A DNA stretch of 64,000 nt from Levilinea sp. (GTDB taxonomy: Bacteria > Chloroflexota > Anaerolineae > Anaerolineales > Anaerolineaceae), in assembly GCA_029975215.1 (NCBI GenBank), contig JARKPO010000061.1, forward strand, positions 99,999 through 163,998, given 5' to 3'. Every line of letters begins with the position of its first letter. Position 1 is the first letter of the stretch. The position numbers and the translations under genes are program-made. Below are positions 42,446-52,119 of this stretch, in pieces. The notes beneath the pieces are model-generated. The model made no database searches, was not told where the DNA came from, and saw only the letters and a list, made by a program, of their open reading frames with translations.

Positions 42446-44905
42446 ATGATGCGTTTTGACCGATTTACCGAGCGTGCCCAGGAAGCAGCCCAGCGGGCAG
42501 CGGAGATTATTCAGCGGTATGGGCACAATCAGATTGACACCGAACATATCCTGTTGGCGTTAATTGAGCAGCCGCAGGGTGTGGTTTCGCAGATTTTGGC
42601 CCATTTGAAGGTAGACCCGAACGCCATTTCGGAGCGGCTGGATTACATCCTCCGCACCAGCCCGAAAGCCAGTATTTTTGGCGGCGGGGCGGGACAAATT
42701 TTCATCACCCCGCGGGTGAAGCGGATTATTGACCTGGCCAATGAGGAAGCCAGCCGCCTGCATGATGAATACATTTCTACCGAGCATATCTTCCTGGCGA
42801 TCCTGAGCGAGCGCAACACCCCGGCAGCGCGGCTTTTGGAAGGAGCCGGGTTGACCCGTGAACGCGTTTACGACGCTGTGCAGCAAATGCGCGGCGGGCA
42901 GCGGGTGACCGACCCACAGGCGGAGACGCGCTACCGCACCCTGGAAAAATACTCGCGTGATTTGACCCAGCAGGCGCGGGAAGGCAAGCTGGATCCGGTG
43001 ATTGGACGCGATGCCGAGATTCTGCGGGTCATGCAGATCCTTTCGCGCCGCACCAAAAACAACCCGGTGTTGATTGGTGAAGCTGGTGTAGGTAAGACGG
43101 CTATTGTGGAAGGCCTGGCACAGAAGATCGCGGCCAATGATGTGCCGGAAATTTTGATGGGCAAGCGAGTCATCTCGCTGGATTTGGGCGCTATGATCGC
43201 CGGTTCGCGCTTCCGCGGTGAGTTTGAGGAGCGTTTAAAAGCCGCCATTGAAGAGGTGCAGCGCGCGGCGGGTGAGATCATTCTGTTTATTGACGAACTG
43301 CACACCGTGGTAGGGGCGGGGGCAGCCCAGGGGGCCATGGATGCCAGCAATATGTTAAAACCAGCCCTGGCGCGCGGCGAGCTGCAGTGCGTGGGCGCTA
43401 CTACCCTGGATGAGTATCATAAGTTTATTGAGAAGGACGCGGCTTTGGAACGCCGCTTTGCACCGGTGTATGTGGAAGAGCCGACCGTGGACGACACCAT
43501 TCAGATGCTGTTTGGGCTGCGCGACCGCTACGAAGCTCATCACAAGGTGCGTTTCTCGGATGAAGCCCTGGTTTCGGCGGTGAAGCTGTCTTCGCGCTAC
43601 GTGACCGATCGGCGCCTGCCGGACAAGGCCATTGACCTGATGGACGAGGCTGCAGCCAAGCTGCGCGTGGCGCTGTATTCTCTGCCGCCGGAGCTGAAAA
43701 CCATGAAGAGCGAGATCGAGCGCTATGCGGCGGAGGAAGAACAGGCGGGTGTGGAGCGTAATTACGAGCGCGCGGCCCTGATGAAGACTGAACGCCACCG
43801 CCTGGAAGCTGAATTTGCGCAGCTGCGGGATCAATGGGAAGCGGAACACAAGCTGGATGAGGTTGTGGATGTCAACGATATTGCCCAGGTGATCGCGCAG
43901 TGGACGGGCATTCCCGTGAGCCAGATGATGGAAACCGAGGCGGAGCGCCTGCTGCAAATGGAAGACCGTCTGCATGAACGCGTGATCGGACAGGAAGAGG
44001 CCATTAAAGCCATTTCCGACGCGATCCGGCGAGCGCGCAGCGGACTGAAAGACCCGCGGCGGCCTATCGGCTCATTTATTTTCATCGGACCGTCGGGTGT
44101 GGGCAAGACCGAGCTGGCCAAAGCCCTGGCGGAATTCCTGTTTGATGATGATGACGCCCTGGTGCGGCTGGACATGAGCGAATACCGTGAACAGCACACC
44201 GCTTCGCGCCTGTTTGGGGCGCCCCCCGGCTATGTGGGCTATGAAGAGGGCGGGCAGCTGACCGAAGCTGTACGCCGCCGCCCATACCGGGTGATCCTGT
44301 TTGATGAAATTGAAAAGGCCCATCCGGAAGTGTGGAACGCCCTGCTGCAAATTTTAGACGACGGCCGCCTGACTGACGGTCAGGGCCGCACGGTGGACTT
44401 CCGCAACACAGTATTGATTATGACCAGCAACCTGGGCACCGAATTTGTGCGGCGAGGTGGCACGCTGGGGTTCATTCAGGCGTCAGGCAGTTCAGAAGAT
44501 GACAAACTGGCGCACGAGAAGATCGAAAAGGCGCTGAAAACCACCTTCCGTCCCGAATTTCTGAACCGCGTGGATGAGATTATCATGTTCTCGCCGTTGA
44601 CGATGGACCAGATGCTGGAGATTGTAGATTTGCAGCTGCGCGAAGTGCAGCAGCGGTTGGAAGAGCACGGCCTGAAGGTGATCTTGAGCGAAAAGGCACG
44701 GCGGCGGCTGGCAGAAGTGGGTTTTGACCCGGCCTTTGGAGCGCGGCCCCTGCGGCGTGCGCTGCAAAAATTTGTGGAAAGTCCGCTGTCGGTGAGCTTG
44801 CTTTCGGGCGAATTCTCGCGTGAGGATACGGTGGTGGTGGACACCGATGAGGCCGGTGAGATCGTCTTCTCGAAACAAGAGCACAAGAAAAGCAAGAAAT
44901 CCTGA
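42446..44905 (+). CDS. clpC: ClpC-type AAA+ ATPase
   Basis: 819 residues. Domains in order: Clp-N double repeat (residues 1-140), AAA-1 with Walker [10 protein letters not shown] and [14 protein letters not shown], a middle UVR-like region ([22 protein letters not shown]), and AAA-2 with [46 protein letters not shown] near GGTLGFIQ fits the ClpP-docking tripeptide, and the short M-domain separates it from ClpB. Unfolds substrates for ClpP; a general stress and quality-control role. Two possible promoters and an operator-like repeat lie upstream. Confidence 0.93.
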   Translation: MMRFDRFTERAQEAAQRAAEIIQRYGHNQIDTEHILLALIEQPQGVVSQILAHLKVDPNAISERLDYILRTSPKASIFGGGAGQIFITPRVKRIIDLANEEASRLHDEYISTEHIFLAILSERNTPAARLLEGAGLTRERVYDAVQQMRGGQRVTDPQAETRYRTLEKYSRDLTQQAREGKLDPVIGRDAEILRVMQILSRRTKNNPVLIGEAGVGKTAIVEGLAQKIAANDVPEILMGKRVISLDLGAMIAGSRFRGEFEERLKAAIEEVQRAAGEIILFIDELHTVVGAGAAQGAMDASNMLKPALARGELQCVGATTLDEYHKFIEKDAALERRFAPVYVEEPTVDDTIQMLFGLRDRYEAHHKVRFSDEALVSAVKLSSRYVTDRRLPDKAIDLMDEAAAKLRVALYSLPPELKTMKSEIERYAAEEEQAGVERNYERAALMKTERHRLEAEFAQLRDQWEAEHKLDEVVDVNDIAQVIAQWTGIPVSQMMETEAERLLQMEDRLHERVIGQEEAIKAISDAIRRARSGLKDPRRPIGSFIFIGPSGVGKTELAKALAEFLFDDDDALVRLDMSEYREQHTASRLFGAPPGYVGYEEGGQLTEAVRRRPYRVILFDEIEKAHPEVWNALLQILDDGRLTDGQGRTVDFRNTVLIMTSNLGTEFVRRGGTLGFIQASGSSEDDKLAHEKIEKALKTTFRPEFLNRVDEIIMFSPLTMDQMLEIVDLQLREVQQRLEEHGLKVILSEKARRRLAEVGFDPAFGARPLRRALQKFVESPLSVSLLSGEFSREDTVVVDTDEAGEIVFSKQEHKKSKKS

Positions 44906-44930
44906 GAGCACAGTGCGGCAGAGATCGCTG

Positions 44931-44968
44931 AACCTGGCTGTTTCAATTGTGGGACAGCCAGGTTTTTT
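44931..44968 (+). terminator. Intrinsic terminator after clpC
   Basis: The AACCTGGCTGT arm pairs with ACAGCCAGGTT, followed by a T-tract, 25 bases after the clpC stop. Confidence 0.9.
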
Positions 44969-45023
44969 CACCCCAGGGAACCTGTCAGGGGGCTGGGGCG
45001 TCTCTGAAAGGAGAGGTGAAACC

Positions 45024-45518
45024 ATGAAAAAGATGATGCTTGCCCTGATCCTTTTGAGCGCTTTGCTGTCTGGTTGTGCAGATGGCGCAGCGCAGATGCC
45101 GCCGAAGCCAAGCCCCCTGCCGCGAGGGACTGAAGCCGGGCCGGATACGCCGGTGACGAGCGAGACCAGCGCTCCCCGCCCGCAGCCGCCAGTATCGGAG
45201 GAGGGTATGATCAAAGAAAAAGCCTTTGTGGATTCCGCCGAAGTTTTGGTCATGGAATCAGACCCGCCGCAAATTCGCGTGCTGGTTAACGGCAACGCTC
45301 CTACACCCTGCCATTTCCCCAAAATGGTCATCAACCCGCCCGACAGCCGCGGGCGCATTGAGGTGGAGGTGTACACCCTGGTGAACCCCGATATGATCTG
45401 CACCCAGGTGTTGGCGCCTTTTGTACTGAACGAAACCGTGGATATGCAGGATCAAGCGAGCGGCAAGTACAGTGTTATTGTCAACGGAAAGGCCATTGGT
45501 GAGTTCGATTGGCCCTAA
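45024..45518 (+). CDS. Lipoprotein of unknown function
   Basis: 164 residues. ATG 45024 follows GGAGAGG. Signal peptide with lipobox LLSGCADG (Cys18), a Pro-rich linker, then a ~95-residue domain (AEVLVMESDPPQIRVLVNG, CHFPKMVINPPDSRGRIEVEV, MICTQVLAPFVLNETVDM, GKYSVIVNGKAIGEFDW). This has beta-rich character and two Cys residues (CHF and ICT) that could form a disulfide. No family is recognised. It is 18 bases before the cNMP/bPH gene and probably co-transcribed with it. Confidence 0.7.
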   Translation: MKKMMLALILLSALLSGCADGAAQMPPKPSPLPRGTEAGPDTPVTSETSAPRPQPPVSEEGMIKEKAFVDSAEVLVMESDPPQIRVLVNGNAPTPCHFPKMVINPPDSRGRIEVEVYTLVNPDMICTQVLAPFVLNETVDMQDQASGKYSVIVNGKAIGEFDWP

Positions 45519-45536
45519 ATCGGATATACTTAAGGC

Positions 45537-47186
45537 ATGCCATCGCTTGAAGAGATCGCCGGGCTTCTGAAGACCCATTATCCATTTCGGAAATTGGATG
45601 ATGCCAGGCTGCTGGCAATTGCCGAGCGTATGGACGGACAAACTTTTGAGGATGGTGAGCTGATTTTCCAGGCCGGAAATGACGCTCGCCATCTTTATTT
45701 TGTGTACAGCGGGGCGGTGACTTGCTCGGTGGGTGAGGGCGAGGCCGAAATGGTGATTTCTCGCTTTGTCCCTGGGGATTTGTTCGGCTATGAGATGCTG
45801 GGCAATGAGGCCTGTTGGCAGTCTTCGGCGTCGGCGGACGGACAAACGCTGGTGATGCGTCTGTTCCGCGACGATATGCAGGCCATTTTGGAGGAGATGC
45901 CGGAGCTGGTGGACGGATTGGAGATGCTCTACGACAGCTACCATCTGTCCTTGCAAGTGCCTTTTGATTGGCGCAAGCCGGATGAGGCCATCTATTTTAT
46001 GGCGCGCAAGCAGATTTTATTTCTGGCGCTGCGCATGGCCCCGGTAGCGCTGTTGGCTGTGTTCACTTTGCCCCTGGCGCTGACATTTTTGGTTTTGACC
46101 AACGGCATGGCCACCGCCTGGGTGGTGCTGCTGGTGGATTTGCTGGCGATTGCGGGCTGGGGGTTGTGGAATTATGTGGACTGGGCCAACGATTATTCGG
46201 TGGTGACCAGTCAGCGGGTGATTAACCAGGAACGGGTGGTGCTGCTGTATGACAGCCGCCAGGAGGCTCCCCTGAACGCAGTTCTCTCCGTTACCACCAG
46301 CACTGATCAATGGGGACGCTGGTTGAAGTATGGAGACGTCATCGTGCGCACCTACGCAGGGGTCATCGTACTGCCCAAGCTGGCGAATCCCCAGCAGGTG
46401 GTGGCGTTGATTGAAGGGGAATGGGCGCGGGCGCGGGTGAACCGCACGGCGATGGAAAAAGCTGCTATTGCCAAAATGCTGCGCGAGCGGTTGGGAATGA
46501 ACCGCCCGGGGGCAGCAGCGGTGAATCAGCCGGTGGCACCTCAGGTGGAGCCTGGAGAGCTGCAAAGATTGTTTGCCAATTTGTTCCGCATGCGTTTTGA
46601 AAGCGGCAGCACCATCACCTACCGCACCCACTGGTTTTTCCTGCTGCGCCACATCTTCTTCCCCACCCTGGCGTTTCTGGCCGTGTGGGTGGTCTTTTTC
46701 CTACGTGCAGCAGGGGTGTTTGCGGTCCTTTCGGTGGGGGCCATGTTTGCGCTGACCCTGTTGGGTTCGCTGGTGGTGGGTCTGTGGTGGCTGTACCAGT
46801 ACACCGACTGGCGCAACGATTATTACGTGATCAGCGACGATCAGGTGCTGGATGTGTACAAAAAACCATTGGGGCGCGAGGAGCGCCAGGCGGCCCCGCT
46901 GCGCAATATCCAGAGCATTGAGTTCAAACGCATCGGCCTGTTGGGCCTGCTGCTGAATTACGGCACAGTGTACATCCGCGTGGGCGATGCAAACCTGACC
47001 TTTGACTACGTGTTTAATCCAGCGGATGTGCAGCAGGAACTGTTCCGGCGTATCGCGGAGCGGGATTACAAAGACAAGCGCAGCGCGGAAGAGAAAGAAT
47101 TGCAGCGCACGCTGGATCTCTTTCAGATTTATCACCGTGTAGCGGAAGAAGACCGTATACTGCGCCAACCGCCGCCGCAAAATTGA
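45537..47186 (+). CDS. cNMP-binding domain protein with two membrane-associated bPH modules
   Basis: 549 residues. Residues ~15-125 form a cyclic-nucleotide-binding (Crp-like) domain: LLAIAERMDGQTFEDGELIF, DARHLYFVYSGAVTCSVGEG, RFVPGDLFGYEMLG. Then two copies of a unit made of two membrane helices plus a bacterial PH (bPH2/YdbS-like) domain: WNYVDWANDYSVVTSQRVIN...VLSVTTSTDQWGRWLKYGDV and YQYTDWRNDYYVISDDQVLD...IQSIEFKRIGLLGLLLNYGTV. The canonical phosphate-cassette Arg is not obvious, so the ligand may not be cAMP. Probably a membrane sensor or scaffold; function unknown. Confidence 0.78.
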   Translation: MPSLEEIAGLLKTHYPFRKLDDARLLAIAERMDGQTFEDGELIFQAGNDARHLYFVYSGAVTCSVGEGEAEMVISRFVPGDLFGYEMLGNEACWQSSASADGQTLVMRLFRDDMQAILEEMPELVDGLEMLYDSYHLSLQVPFDWRKPDEAIYFMARKQILFLALRMAPVALLAVFTLPLALTFLVLTNGMATAWVVLLVDLLAIAGWGLWNYVDWANDYSVVTSQRVINQERVVLLYDSRQEAPLNAVLSVTTSTDQWGRWLKYGDVIVRTYAGVIVLPKLANPQQVVALIEGEWARARVNRTAMEKAAIAKMLRERLGMNRPGAAAVNQPVAPQVEPGELQRLFANLFRMRFESGSTITYRTHWFFLLRHIFFPTLAFLAVWVVFFLRAAGVFAVLSVGAMFALTLLGSLVVGLWWLYQYTDWRNDYYVISDDQVLDVYKKPLGREERQAAPLRNIQSIEFKRIGLLGLLLNYGTVYIRVGDANLTFDYVFNPADVQQELFRRIAERDYKDKRSAEEKELQRTLDLFQIYHRVAEEDRILRQPPPQN

Positions 47187-47238
47187 GGTAAAATCAGGGT
47201 CGAACCATTTTAGAGGATGGAATGAAGAAGGTGCTGAG

Positions 47239-47751
47239 ATGACGATACGACCGATCGTGACGATACCGGACGCTGTGCTGCGCCGCAAAGCGCATAAGGT
47301 GACCGATTTTGGCAAAGACTTTCAAACCCTGGTGATGGACATGGTGGAGACCATGCGCGAAGCGCCGGGGGTGGGGCTGGCTGCGCCGCAGGTGGGCGTG
47401 CCCATGCGCCTGGTGGTGGTGGAATATGGGGACGACGAGGACGACGACGCCCCCAAGAAACTGTATGTGATGGCCAACCCGGAGATCGTGCAGGTATCGG
47501 AAGACGATAAGGTCCTGGGGATTGAGGGCTGCCTTTCGGTGCCGCGCCTGGTGGGCGAAGTGGAACGCTATCATAAGATCGTGATCAAGGGCATGAACCG
47601 CCTGGGAAAACCGGTGAAGATCAAAGCTGAGGGCTGGTTGGCACGCATTTTTCAGCACGAAATTGACCACCTGGAAGGGGTCTTGTTCACCGACCTGGCG
47701 ACGCGCGTTTGGGAGCCGAGCAAAGAAGAGGAAGCGAAGTACGTAGATTGA
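47239..47751 (+). CDS. def: Peptide deformylase
   Basis: 170 residues. All three family motifs are present: motif 1 GVGLAAPQVG (about residue 49), motif 2 EGCLSVP (Cys ligand), motif 3 QHEIDHLEG (two His ligands and catalytic Glu). Removes the N-formyl group from new proteins. An acidic insertion GDDEDDDAPKK lies in the loop after strand 3. It ends one base before recF. Confidence 0.95.
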   Translation: MTIRPIVTIPDAVLRRKAHKVTDFGKDFQTLVMDMVETMREAPGVGLAAPQVGVPMRLVVVEYGDDEDDDAPKKLYVMANPEIVQVSEDDKVLGIEGCLSVPRLVGEVERYHKIVIKGMNRLGKPVKIKAEGWLARIFQHEIDHLEGVLFTDLATRVWEPSKEEEAKYVD

Positions 47752-47752
47752 A

Positions 47753-48955
47753 ATGTATCTGACGCGCTTATCGTTGACCGATTTTCGAACTTTTGCCCGC
47801 CTGGACATGGAAGTGCCCCGGCGGATTCTTTTGTTGGTGGGGGATAATGCCCAGGGCAAAACCAGCCTGCTGGAGGCGGTCTACTATCTGGCCACCTTCA
47901 CCTCGCTGCACGCGCAAAGCGATCGGCAGCTGATCCATTTTTTGGCGGCGCAGGAGGCATTGGCGGTGGGGCGCATTACGGCGGAATTTCAGCGCGGGGG
48001 GCGCGGTCACCGTTTGGAAGTGCGGCTGATCCTGGAAAACAGCAACGGCAGCGCGCGCCTGCGCCGGGAAATTCTGGTGGATGGGATTAAACGCACCGCG
48101 CAGGAGGCAGTGGGCTTTTTCAACGCGGTCATCTTCCTGCCGCAGATGACGCGCGTGGCGGACGGCAGCCCCGAAGAGCGGCGGCGCTACCTGAATTTGC
48201 TGCTTTCCCAGGCCCACCCCGGCTATGCCCAGGCGCTGAGCGAATACCAACAGGTACTGACCCAGCGCAACGCACTGCTGAAACAGTTGGGCGAGCGCGG
48301 GGGCGACAACAGCCAGCTGGACTATTGGGATGGGCTGCTGGTGGAACGTGGGGCTACCTTAATTCACGCTCGCAACACGGCCATTTCTGAGATGGAACGT
48401 CTGGCGGCGCAGTTTCACGGACGCCTGACTCGCCAGCAGGAAGTGCTGCGCATTTTTTACCAGCCTGCCTACGATCCGCTGGAACCGCCTGCAGGGCAGT
48501 ACAGCCTGCCGCTGATGGCCAGCGCTGACCGCAGCCGCTTTAGCCGGGAGGATTTGCGGCGCGGCTTTCAGGAGAAACTGGCCACCGTGCGCGGGGAAGA
48601 GATTGCCCGCGGAGTGACCACCATTGGCCCGCACCGCGACGAGGTGCGCTTTGTGAGCAACGGGATTGATCTGGGCAGCTTTGGCTCGCGCGGCCAGGTG
48701 CGCACCCTGCTGCTGTCCCTCAAGCTGGCCGAGGTGGCCTGGCTGAAGGATAAAACCGGCGAGTGGCCGGTGCTGCTGCTGGATGAGATTTTGGCTGAGT
48801 TGGATATGCAGCGCCGGGCTGATTTGCTGGAGGCGCTGGGTGAGGGCGAGCAGTCTTTGATGACCACCACGGATTTAAACCTGTTCGACCCGGCGTTTAT
48901 TCAAAATGCGGCCGTGTGGCGGGTGCAGCAGGGAGTGGTGAGCAGCGAGGCGTAG
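47753..48955 (+). CDS. recF: DNA replication and repair protein RecF
   Basis: 400 residues. N-terminal LTRLSLTDFRTFARLDMEV, Walker A GDNAQGKTSLLEAVYYL, the FNAVIFLPQMTRVADGSPEERRRYL segment, GSFGSRGQVRTLLLSLKLAE signature and Walker B LLLDEILAELD. SMC-like ABC ATPase that loads RecA at gaps through RecOR. It is placed next to def rather than in the usual dnaA-dnaN-recF cluster. It converges with rsmG with no space for a terminator. Confidence 0.95.
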   Translation: MYLTRLSLTDFRTFARLDMEVPRRILLLVGDNAQGKTSLLEAVYYLATFTSLHAQSDRQLIHFLAAQEALAVGRITAEFQRGGRGHRLEVRLILENSNGSARLRREILVDGIKRTAQEAVGFFNAVIFLPQMTRVADGSPEERRRYLNLLLSQAHPGYAQALSEYQQVLTQRNALLKQLGERGGDNSQLDYWDGLLVERGATLIHARNTAISEMERLAAQFHGRLTRQQEVLRIFYQPAYDPLEPPAGQYSLPLMASADRSRFSREDLRRGFQEKLATVRGEEIARGVTTIGPHRDEVRFVSNGIDLGSFGSRGQVRTLLLSLKLAEVAWLKDKTGEWPVLLLDEILAELDMQRRADLLEALGEGEQSLMTTTDLNLFDPAFIQNAAVWRVQQGVVSSEA

Positions 48956-48956
48956 G

Positions 48957-49670
48957 TTATTTTAGGGGGGTCTTGGAAGGGATGCCCACCCGGCGGGGGT
49001 ACTGGGGTGGGGTGGCGGCGACTTTATCCACCACAATTAAATAGCGGTCTTCGGTGATGCCCGGCAGGGTCAGATGATGCAGCTGGCGCAGCCGCCCGCC
49101 CAGGATATGGGTCGGGTGTTCGGCAGCATGGGCTTCGGCTGGGCCGTTTTCGCCCTTCTGCATGAGCACGGCGCCGCCGATGCGCACCAGGGGAATGAGG
49201 TATTCCACCAGGGTGGGCATATGCGCCACGGCGCGGGCTACAGCCCAATCGTACTGCTCGCGGTGTTGAGGCGATTGGCCCAGCTCTTCGGCACGGGACT
49301 GCAGGATTTCGACTTTATCCAACCCCAGGGTGGCCACCATGTGGCGGCAAAACTCAGTCTTCTTCCCCACTGATTCCACCAGGGTCAGGCTGAGGCTGGG
49401 CAGCAGGATTTTGAGAGGCAGCCCGGGGAACCCGGCGCCGGTGCCGATGTCGATCAGGCGGGTGGGGGGAGCTTCGCGCAGCACCAGCAGGCACGAAAGC
49501 GAATCCAGGAAGTGCTTGCTGCGCACGCCTTCTGAGTCGCGGATGGCGGTCAGGTTAAAGCGGCTGTTCCACGCCAGCAGTTCGCGTTCGTAGGTCTCAA
49601 ACGCGGCAATTTGGCGGGCGGTGAGGGTGATCCCCAGCAGATTTTTGACGTCCTGGCGCAATTTTTCCAT
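48957..49670 (-). CDS. rsmG: 16S rRNA (guanine-527-N7)-methyltransferase
   Basis: 237 residues. Motifs NLTAIRDSEGVRSKHFLDSL, LIDIGTGAGFPGLPLKI (SAM motif I), VESVGKKTEFCRHMV and WAVARAVAHMPTLVEYLIPL match RsmG/GidB. Methylates G527 of 16S rRNA; loss gives low-level streptomycin resistance in other bacteria. It stands apart from the usual gidA-parA neighbourhood. Confidence 0.95.
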   Translation of the reverse strand: MEKLRQDVKNLLGITLTARQIAAFETYERELLAWNSRFNLTAIRDSEGVRSKHFLDSLSCLLVLREAPPTRLIDIGTGAGFPGLPLKILLPSLSLTLVESVGKKTEFCRHMVATLGLDKVEILQSRAEELGQSPQHREQYDWAVARAVAHMPTLVEYLIPLVRIGGAVLMQKGENGPAEAHAAEHPTHILGGRLRQLHHLTLPGITEDRYLIVVDKVAATPPQYPRRVGIPSKTPLK

Positions 49671-49688
49671 ACGGCTTGATTATAACCT

Positions 49689-51236
49689 TTAGCGAAGAAT
49701 TTCACGTCCGTCAGGGCCGAAGACGCGCTGGTTGGGGAAGGAAAGTTTCTGGTCTTCGGCTGCGTAGACGGCCCGCAGCCGGGCTTTTTCGGCTGAGGAG
49801 CAGCCCCAGGCCTGCTGGCTGTCGGCAGGCAGGGGCTGGCCGGGTGAGAGCACCGCAAAGCGTTGGGCTGCGAGGTCCGTCTGGGTCTGCTGCACCACGT
49901 ACCAGCGGCCGGCCTCCGGCTCGAAAGCTTCGCCAGAGGTGAGGATGATGGGGGTGGTATCGCAGGCGCGCAGCAGGGGTTCCAGATCCAGACTGCGGCG
50001 GTACAGGCGCGCATCCGTTTGCAGGTTGGCGATGAATTGGGCGGTGAGCAGGAAGCCCACCAGCAGGATGGGGGCTGCGCGCGGGAAGGCCACGGTAGGG
50101 GCGGGGGCGTCTTCACCGCTGGGGCGGGCGGGCGAGGGCAGCTCGGTGAGGGCCAGCAGCGCGGAAAACACCGGAATCAGCACCGGCAGCCAGTAATGAT
50201 CGGGGCGCACGGCGATGACCCAGCCTAGGTAGGCGGTGTAGGGCAGCGCCCAGGCAAGGATGAGCTGATTGTGCAGGCGGCGCGGCCCCGCCAGGGCGGC
50301 CACCAACAGGGAGAGCAGAGCAAATGCCAGGAAATAACCGCTGCCGTACCAGCGTTCCAGCACCGGCAGCCAGGAGAGCGGCCCTTTGGCATAGACGTCC
50401 TGGTTCTCCCAGCCGTGGGTGAAGGAGAAATTGTGATCCTGGTGAACCTGCAGGATGGCAGCGCGGGTCTGCGGGATGAGCAGCAGGGGGTTGGAGAAGA
50501 TGAAGACCGCAAAGAGGACCAGGATGAAAAGCGCACCGGCTTTCAACGCCTGGGGCCAGGTGAGGCAGCGGCGGCGCAGGCCGGTGAGCAGATACCAGGC
50601 GATCGCCAGGAAGAAGAAAAAGCCGATCAGCTTGATTCCGGCGGCCAGACCGCAGGCTGCCGCGGCAAAATAGAAGTTGCGCCCAAAACGCAGCTGGTCG
50701 CGGTCCAGAAAGTAAAACGTCAGCGCCACGGCCAGCACGGTGAGCGCGTCGGGGTGCCACCATTGGATATTCTGGCGAAACACACCCGGGACAAAGGCCA
50801 GGAAGAGGAAAAGCGCAGCCGAGCGCCAGAAAGAGCGCAGGCCAGTTTGCAGGGCGGTGAAGATCACCAGGGCGGCCAGCATGGGCAGAACGGAGATTCC
50901 CTGGCGGAGAAAGAGAATCAGGGTTTGGGTGTGGGCGGCAAGGTCAGCGCCGTAGATGATCTTGAGTGGCAGGGCGGCCAGGGCGTTAAAGAAATAGAAG
51001 GGGTAGCCATAAATGTAGTGCTGATGGTTGAAGAAATGCTTGAGTGATTCGATCAGGGTGCTGCCGGGGGTGAGCATGCGTAGCAGGTTGGGGTACTGAA
51101 TGTTCTCGTCCGGCGAGGTGAGGAAGAGCATGTGCTCATCCGCCGCGCCCTGGGCGTTGGGGAAGATGAAAAGAATAAAGTAAGCCAGGATAAAGGGAAA
51201 CAATGCCCAAAACACACGCTTGCGAGAGGTCAACAT
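49689..51236 (-). CDS. GT39/GT-C type membrane glycosyltransferase
   Basis: 515 residues. ATG 51236 chosen for GGAG 5 bases upstream; GTG 51242 is possible. About ten membrane spans, with MLFLTSPDENIQYPNLLRML as the first outer loop carrying an acidic PDE motif typical of GT39-like enzymes. A C-terminal soluble domain of ~120 residues follows. ILTSGEAFEPEAGRWYVVQQ and VFGPDGREIL lie in that tail. Lipid-phosphosugar dependent transfer outside the membrane is inferred; acceptor unknown. Divergent from the HIT gene. Confidence 0.75.
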   Translation of the reverse strand: MLTSRKRVFWALFPFILAYFILFIFPNAQGAADEHMLFLTSPDENIQYPNLLRMLTPGSTLIESLKHFFNHQHYIYGYPFYFFNALAALPLKIIYGADLAAHTQTLILFLRQGISVLPMLAALVIFTALQTGLRSFWRSAALFLFLAFVPGVFRQNIQWWHPDALTVLAVALTFYFLDRDQLRFGRNFYFAAAACGLAAGIKLIGFFFFLAIAWYLLTGLRRRCLTWPQALKAGALFILVLFAVFIFSNPLLLIPQTRAAILQVHQDHNFSFTHGWENQDVYAKGPLSWLPVLERWYGSGYFLAFALLSLLVAALAGPRRLHNQLILAWALPYTAYLGWVIAVRPDHYWLPVLIPVFSALLALTELPSPARPSGEDAPAPTVAFPRAAPILLVGFLLTAQFIANLQTDARLYRRSLDLEPLLRACDTTPIILTSGEAFEPEAGRWYVVQQTQTDLAAQRFAVLSPGQPLPADSQQAWGCSSAEKARLRAVYAAEDQKLSFPNQRVFGPDGREILR

Positions 51237-51364
51237 CCACACTCCATCGGACAGAATGGGGTCATTTTAACCGAAATTTGGGCAGTAGGGGAAAACAAGC
51301 ACGGAAGGCATTGCTGCACAGGGAGGAGGGGGCTATACTGGGAACTGTGACGGAGTGAACCGCT

Positions 51365-51763
51365 ATGCGTTTTTGCTGGAAGGCAAGGCTAATTCAATTG
51401 GCCCGCAAACCCGCCGCGGGGCGGGTGATCGGATGGGTGTTTGCGAAGATGAGCTTCCTGCTACCTGTGGATCGTCTGGTGGAAACGGAGCTGCTGGTGG
51501 CTTTTTGGCACCCGCAGCCGGCCTACGCCACCCATATTTTGATTGTGCCCAAACGAGCCTACCCCAGTTTGACGGCGGTTCCGGCGGGGGAGGGGGCTTT
51601 TTGGGGAGCACTGATGGAAACTGTGCAGCGCCTGGTGCGTGAACTGGGGTTAGAGGCGGGCGGATACCGCCTGATCGCCAACGGCGGGGCCTTTCAAGAG
51701 GTGGGACAGCTGCATTTCCACCTGGTTAGCGACCGCCCCTTCACGGGAGCGGAACGCGCATAA
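51365..51763 (+). CDS. HIT family protein with variant histidine triad
   Basis: 132 residues. PAYATHILIVPKRAYPSL and YRLIANGGAFQEVGQLHFHLVSDRP define a HIT-type nucleotide hydrolase/transferase. The triad reads Q115-L-H117-F-H119: the first His is replaced by Gln while the nucleophilic middle His and the last His remain. A weak ribosome site precedes ATG 51365. Likely a nucleotidyl hydrolase of the HINT/Fhit type, with altered activity possible. Confidence 0.8.
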   Translation: MRFCWKARLIQLARKPAAGRVIGWVFAKMSFLLPVDRLVETELLVAFWHPQPAYATHILIVPKRAYPSLTAVPAGEGAFWGALMETVQRLVRELGLEAGGYRLIANGGAFQEVGQLHFHLVSDRPFTGAERA

Positions 51764-51829
51764 ACGGCCAGATGGCGAGGGAAGTACCTACCCATTTGAC
51801 CAGTCTTTTATCAGAGAACCAGTAAGTTC

Positions 51830-51859
51830 TTGACACGGTTTGGGGCGGCGTGCTAAACT
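51830..51859 (+). promoter_or_regulatory. Promoter of the leader and acetyltransferase cluster
   Basis: Perfect TTGACA (51830-51835), 18-base spacer, TAAACT (51854-51859). A start near 51866 would give a ~385-base leader before the first protein gene. Confidence 0.75.
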
Positions 51860-51898
51860 GGACTTGATGTAAATTCTAAGAAAGGAGAAGCGCAAGAG

Positions 51899-52000
51899 AT
51901 GGTTTTCAACATTCTTCCTACATTCATGATTTGCTCTGCGGCCGTCGTTTCTGGCGGTGGTGTTGTTGTGCCTTCTCGGAGTGCGCCAACTCCCGGTTAG
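51899..52000 (+). CDS. Leader peptide 1 (33 residues)
   Basis: ATG 51899 follows AAAGGAG (51881-51887) at 11 bases. The peptide begins MVFNILPTFMICSAAVV, is Val-, Gly- and Ala-rich with a VVV run, and stops at TAG 51998-52000, 19 bases before the first terminator. No stable protein function is expected. The position, strong ribosome site and terminators behind it mark a regulatory leader ORF. The frame after the TAG stays open through both terminators to TGA 52121-52123. It resembles valine-rich attenuator peptides of ilv operons only loosely. Confidence 0.6.
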   Translation: MVFNILPTFMICSAAVVSGGGVVVPSRSAPTPG

Positions 52001-52019
52001 AAGAACCAGTCGTCTCTTC

Positions 52020-52056
52020 AAAGCCACGGGCGTGCTCCAAGCCCCGTGGCTTTTTT
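52020..52056 (+). terminator. Leader terminator T1
   Basis: Arms AAAGCCACGGG (52020-52030) and its complement ending in GTGGCTTT, T6 after. 11-bp stem, 10-base loop. Its 3' arm can instead pair with the 5' arm of T2 (CCCGTGGC with GCCGCGGG, one G-U), giving an antiterminator. Confidence 0.85.
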
Positions 52057-52071
52057 GTTTGATGAAAACTC

Positions 52072-52098
52072 AGGCCGCGGGAATCCCGTGGCCTTTTT
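52072..52098 (+). terminator. Leader terminator T2
   Basis: AGGCCGCGGG pairs with CCCGTGGCCT across a tiny loop, followed by T5. The 3' half repeats T1 almost exactly (CCCGTGGCYTTTTTGTTT in both), which suggests local duplication. Confidence 0.85.
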
Positions 52099-52119
52099 GT
52101 TTCAGCACGGAGGACAGAA

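Noticed and set aside
51899..52000. Leader peptide 1 as an ilv-type (valine) attenuator
   Set aside because: Valine-rich and loosely similar to ivbL-type peptides, but the downstream genes have no link to branched-chain amino acid synthesis.
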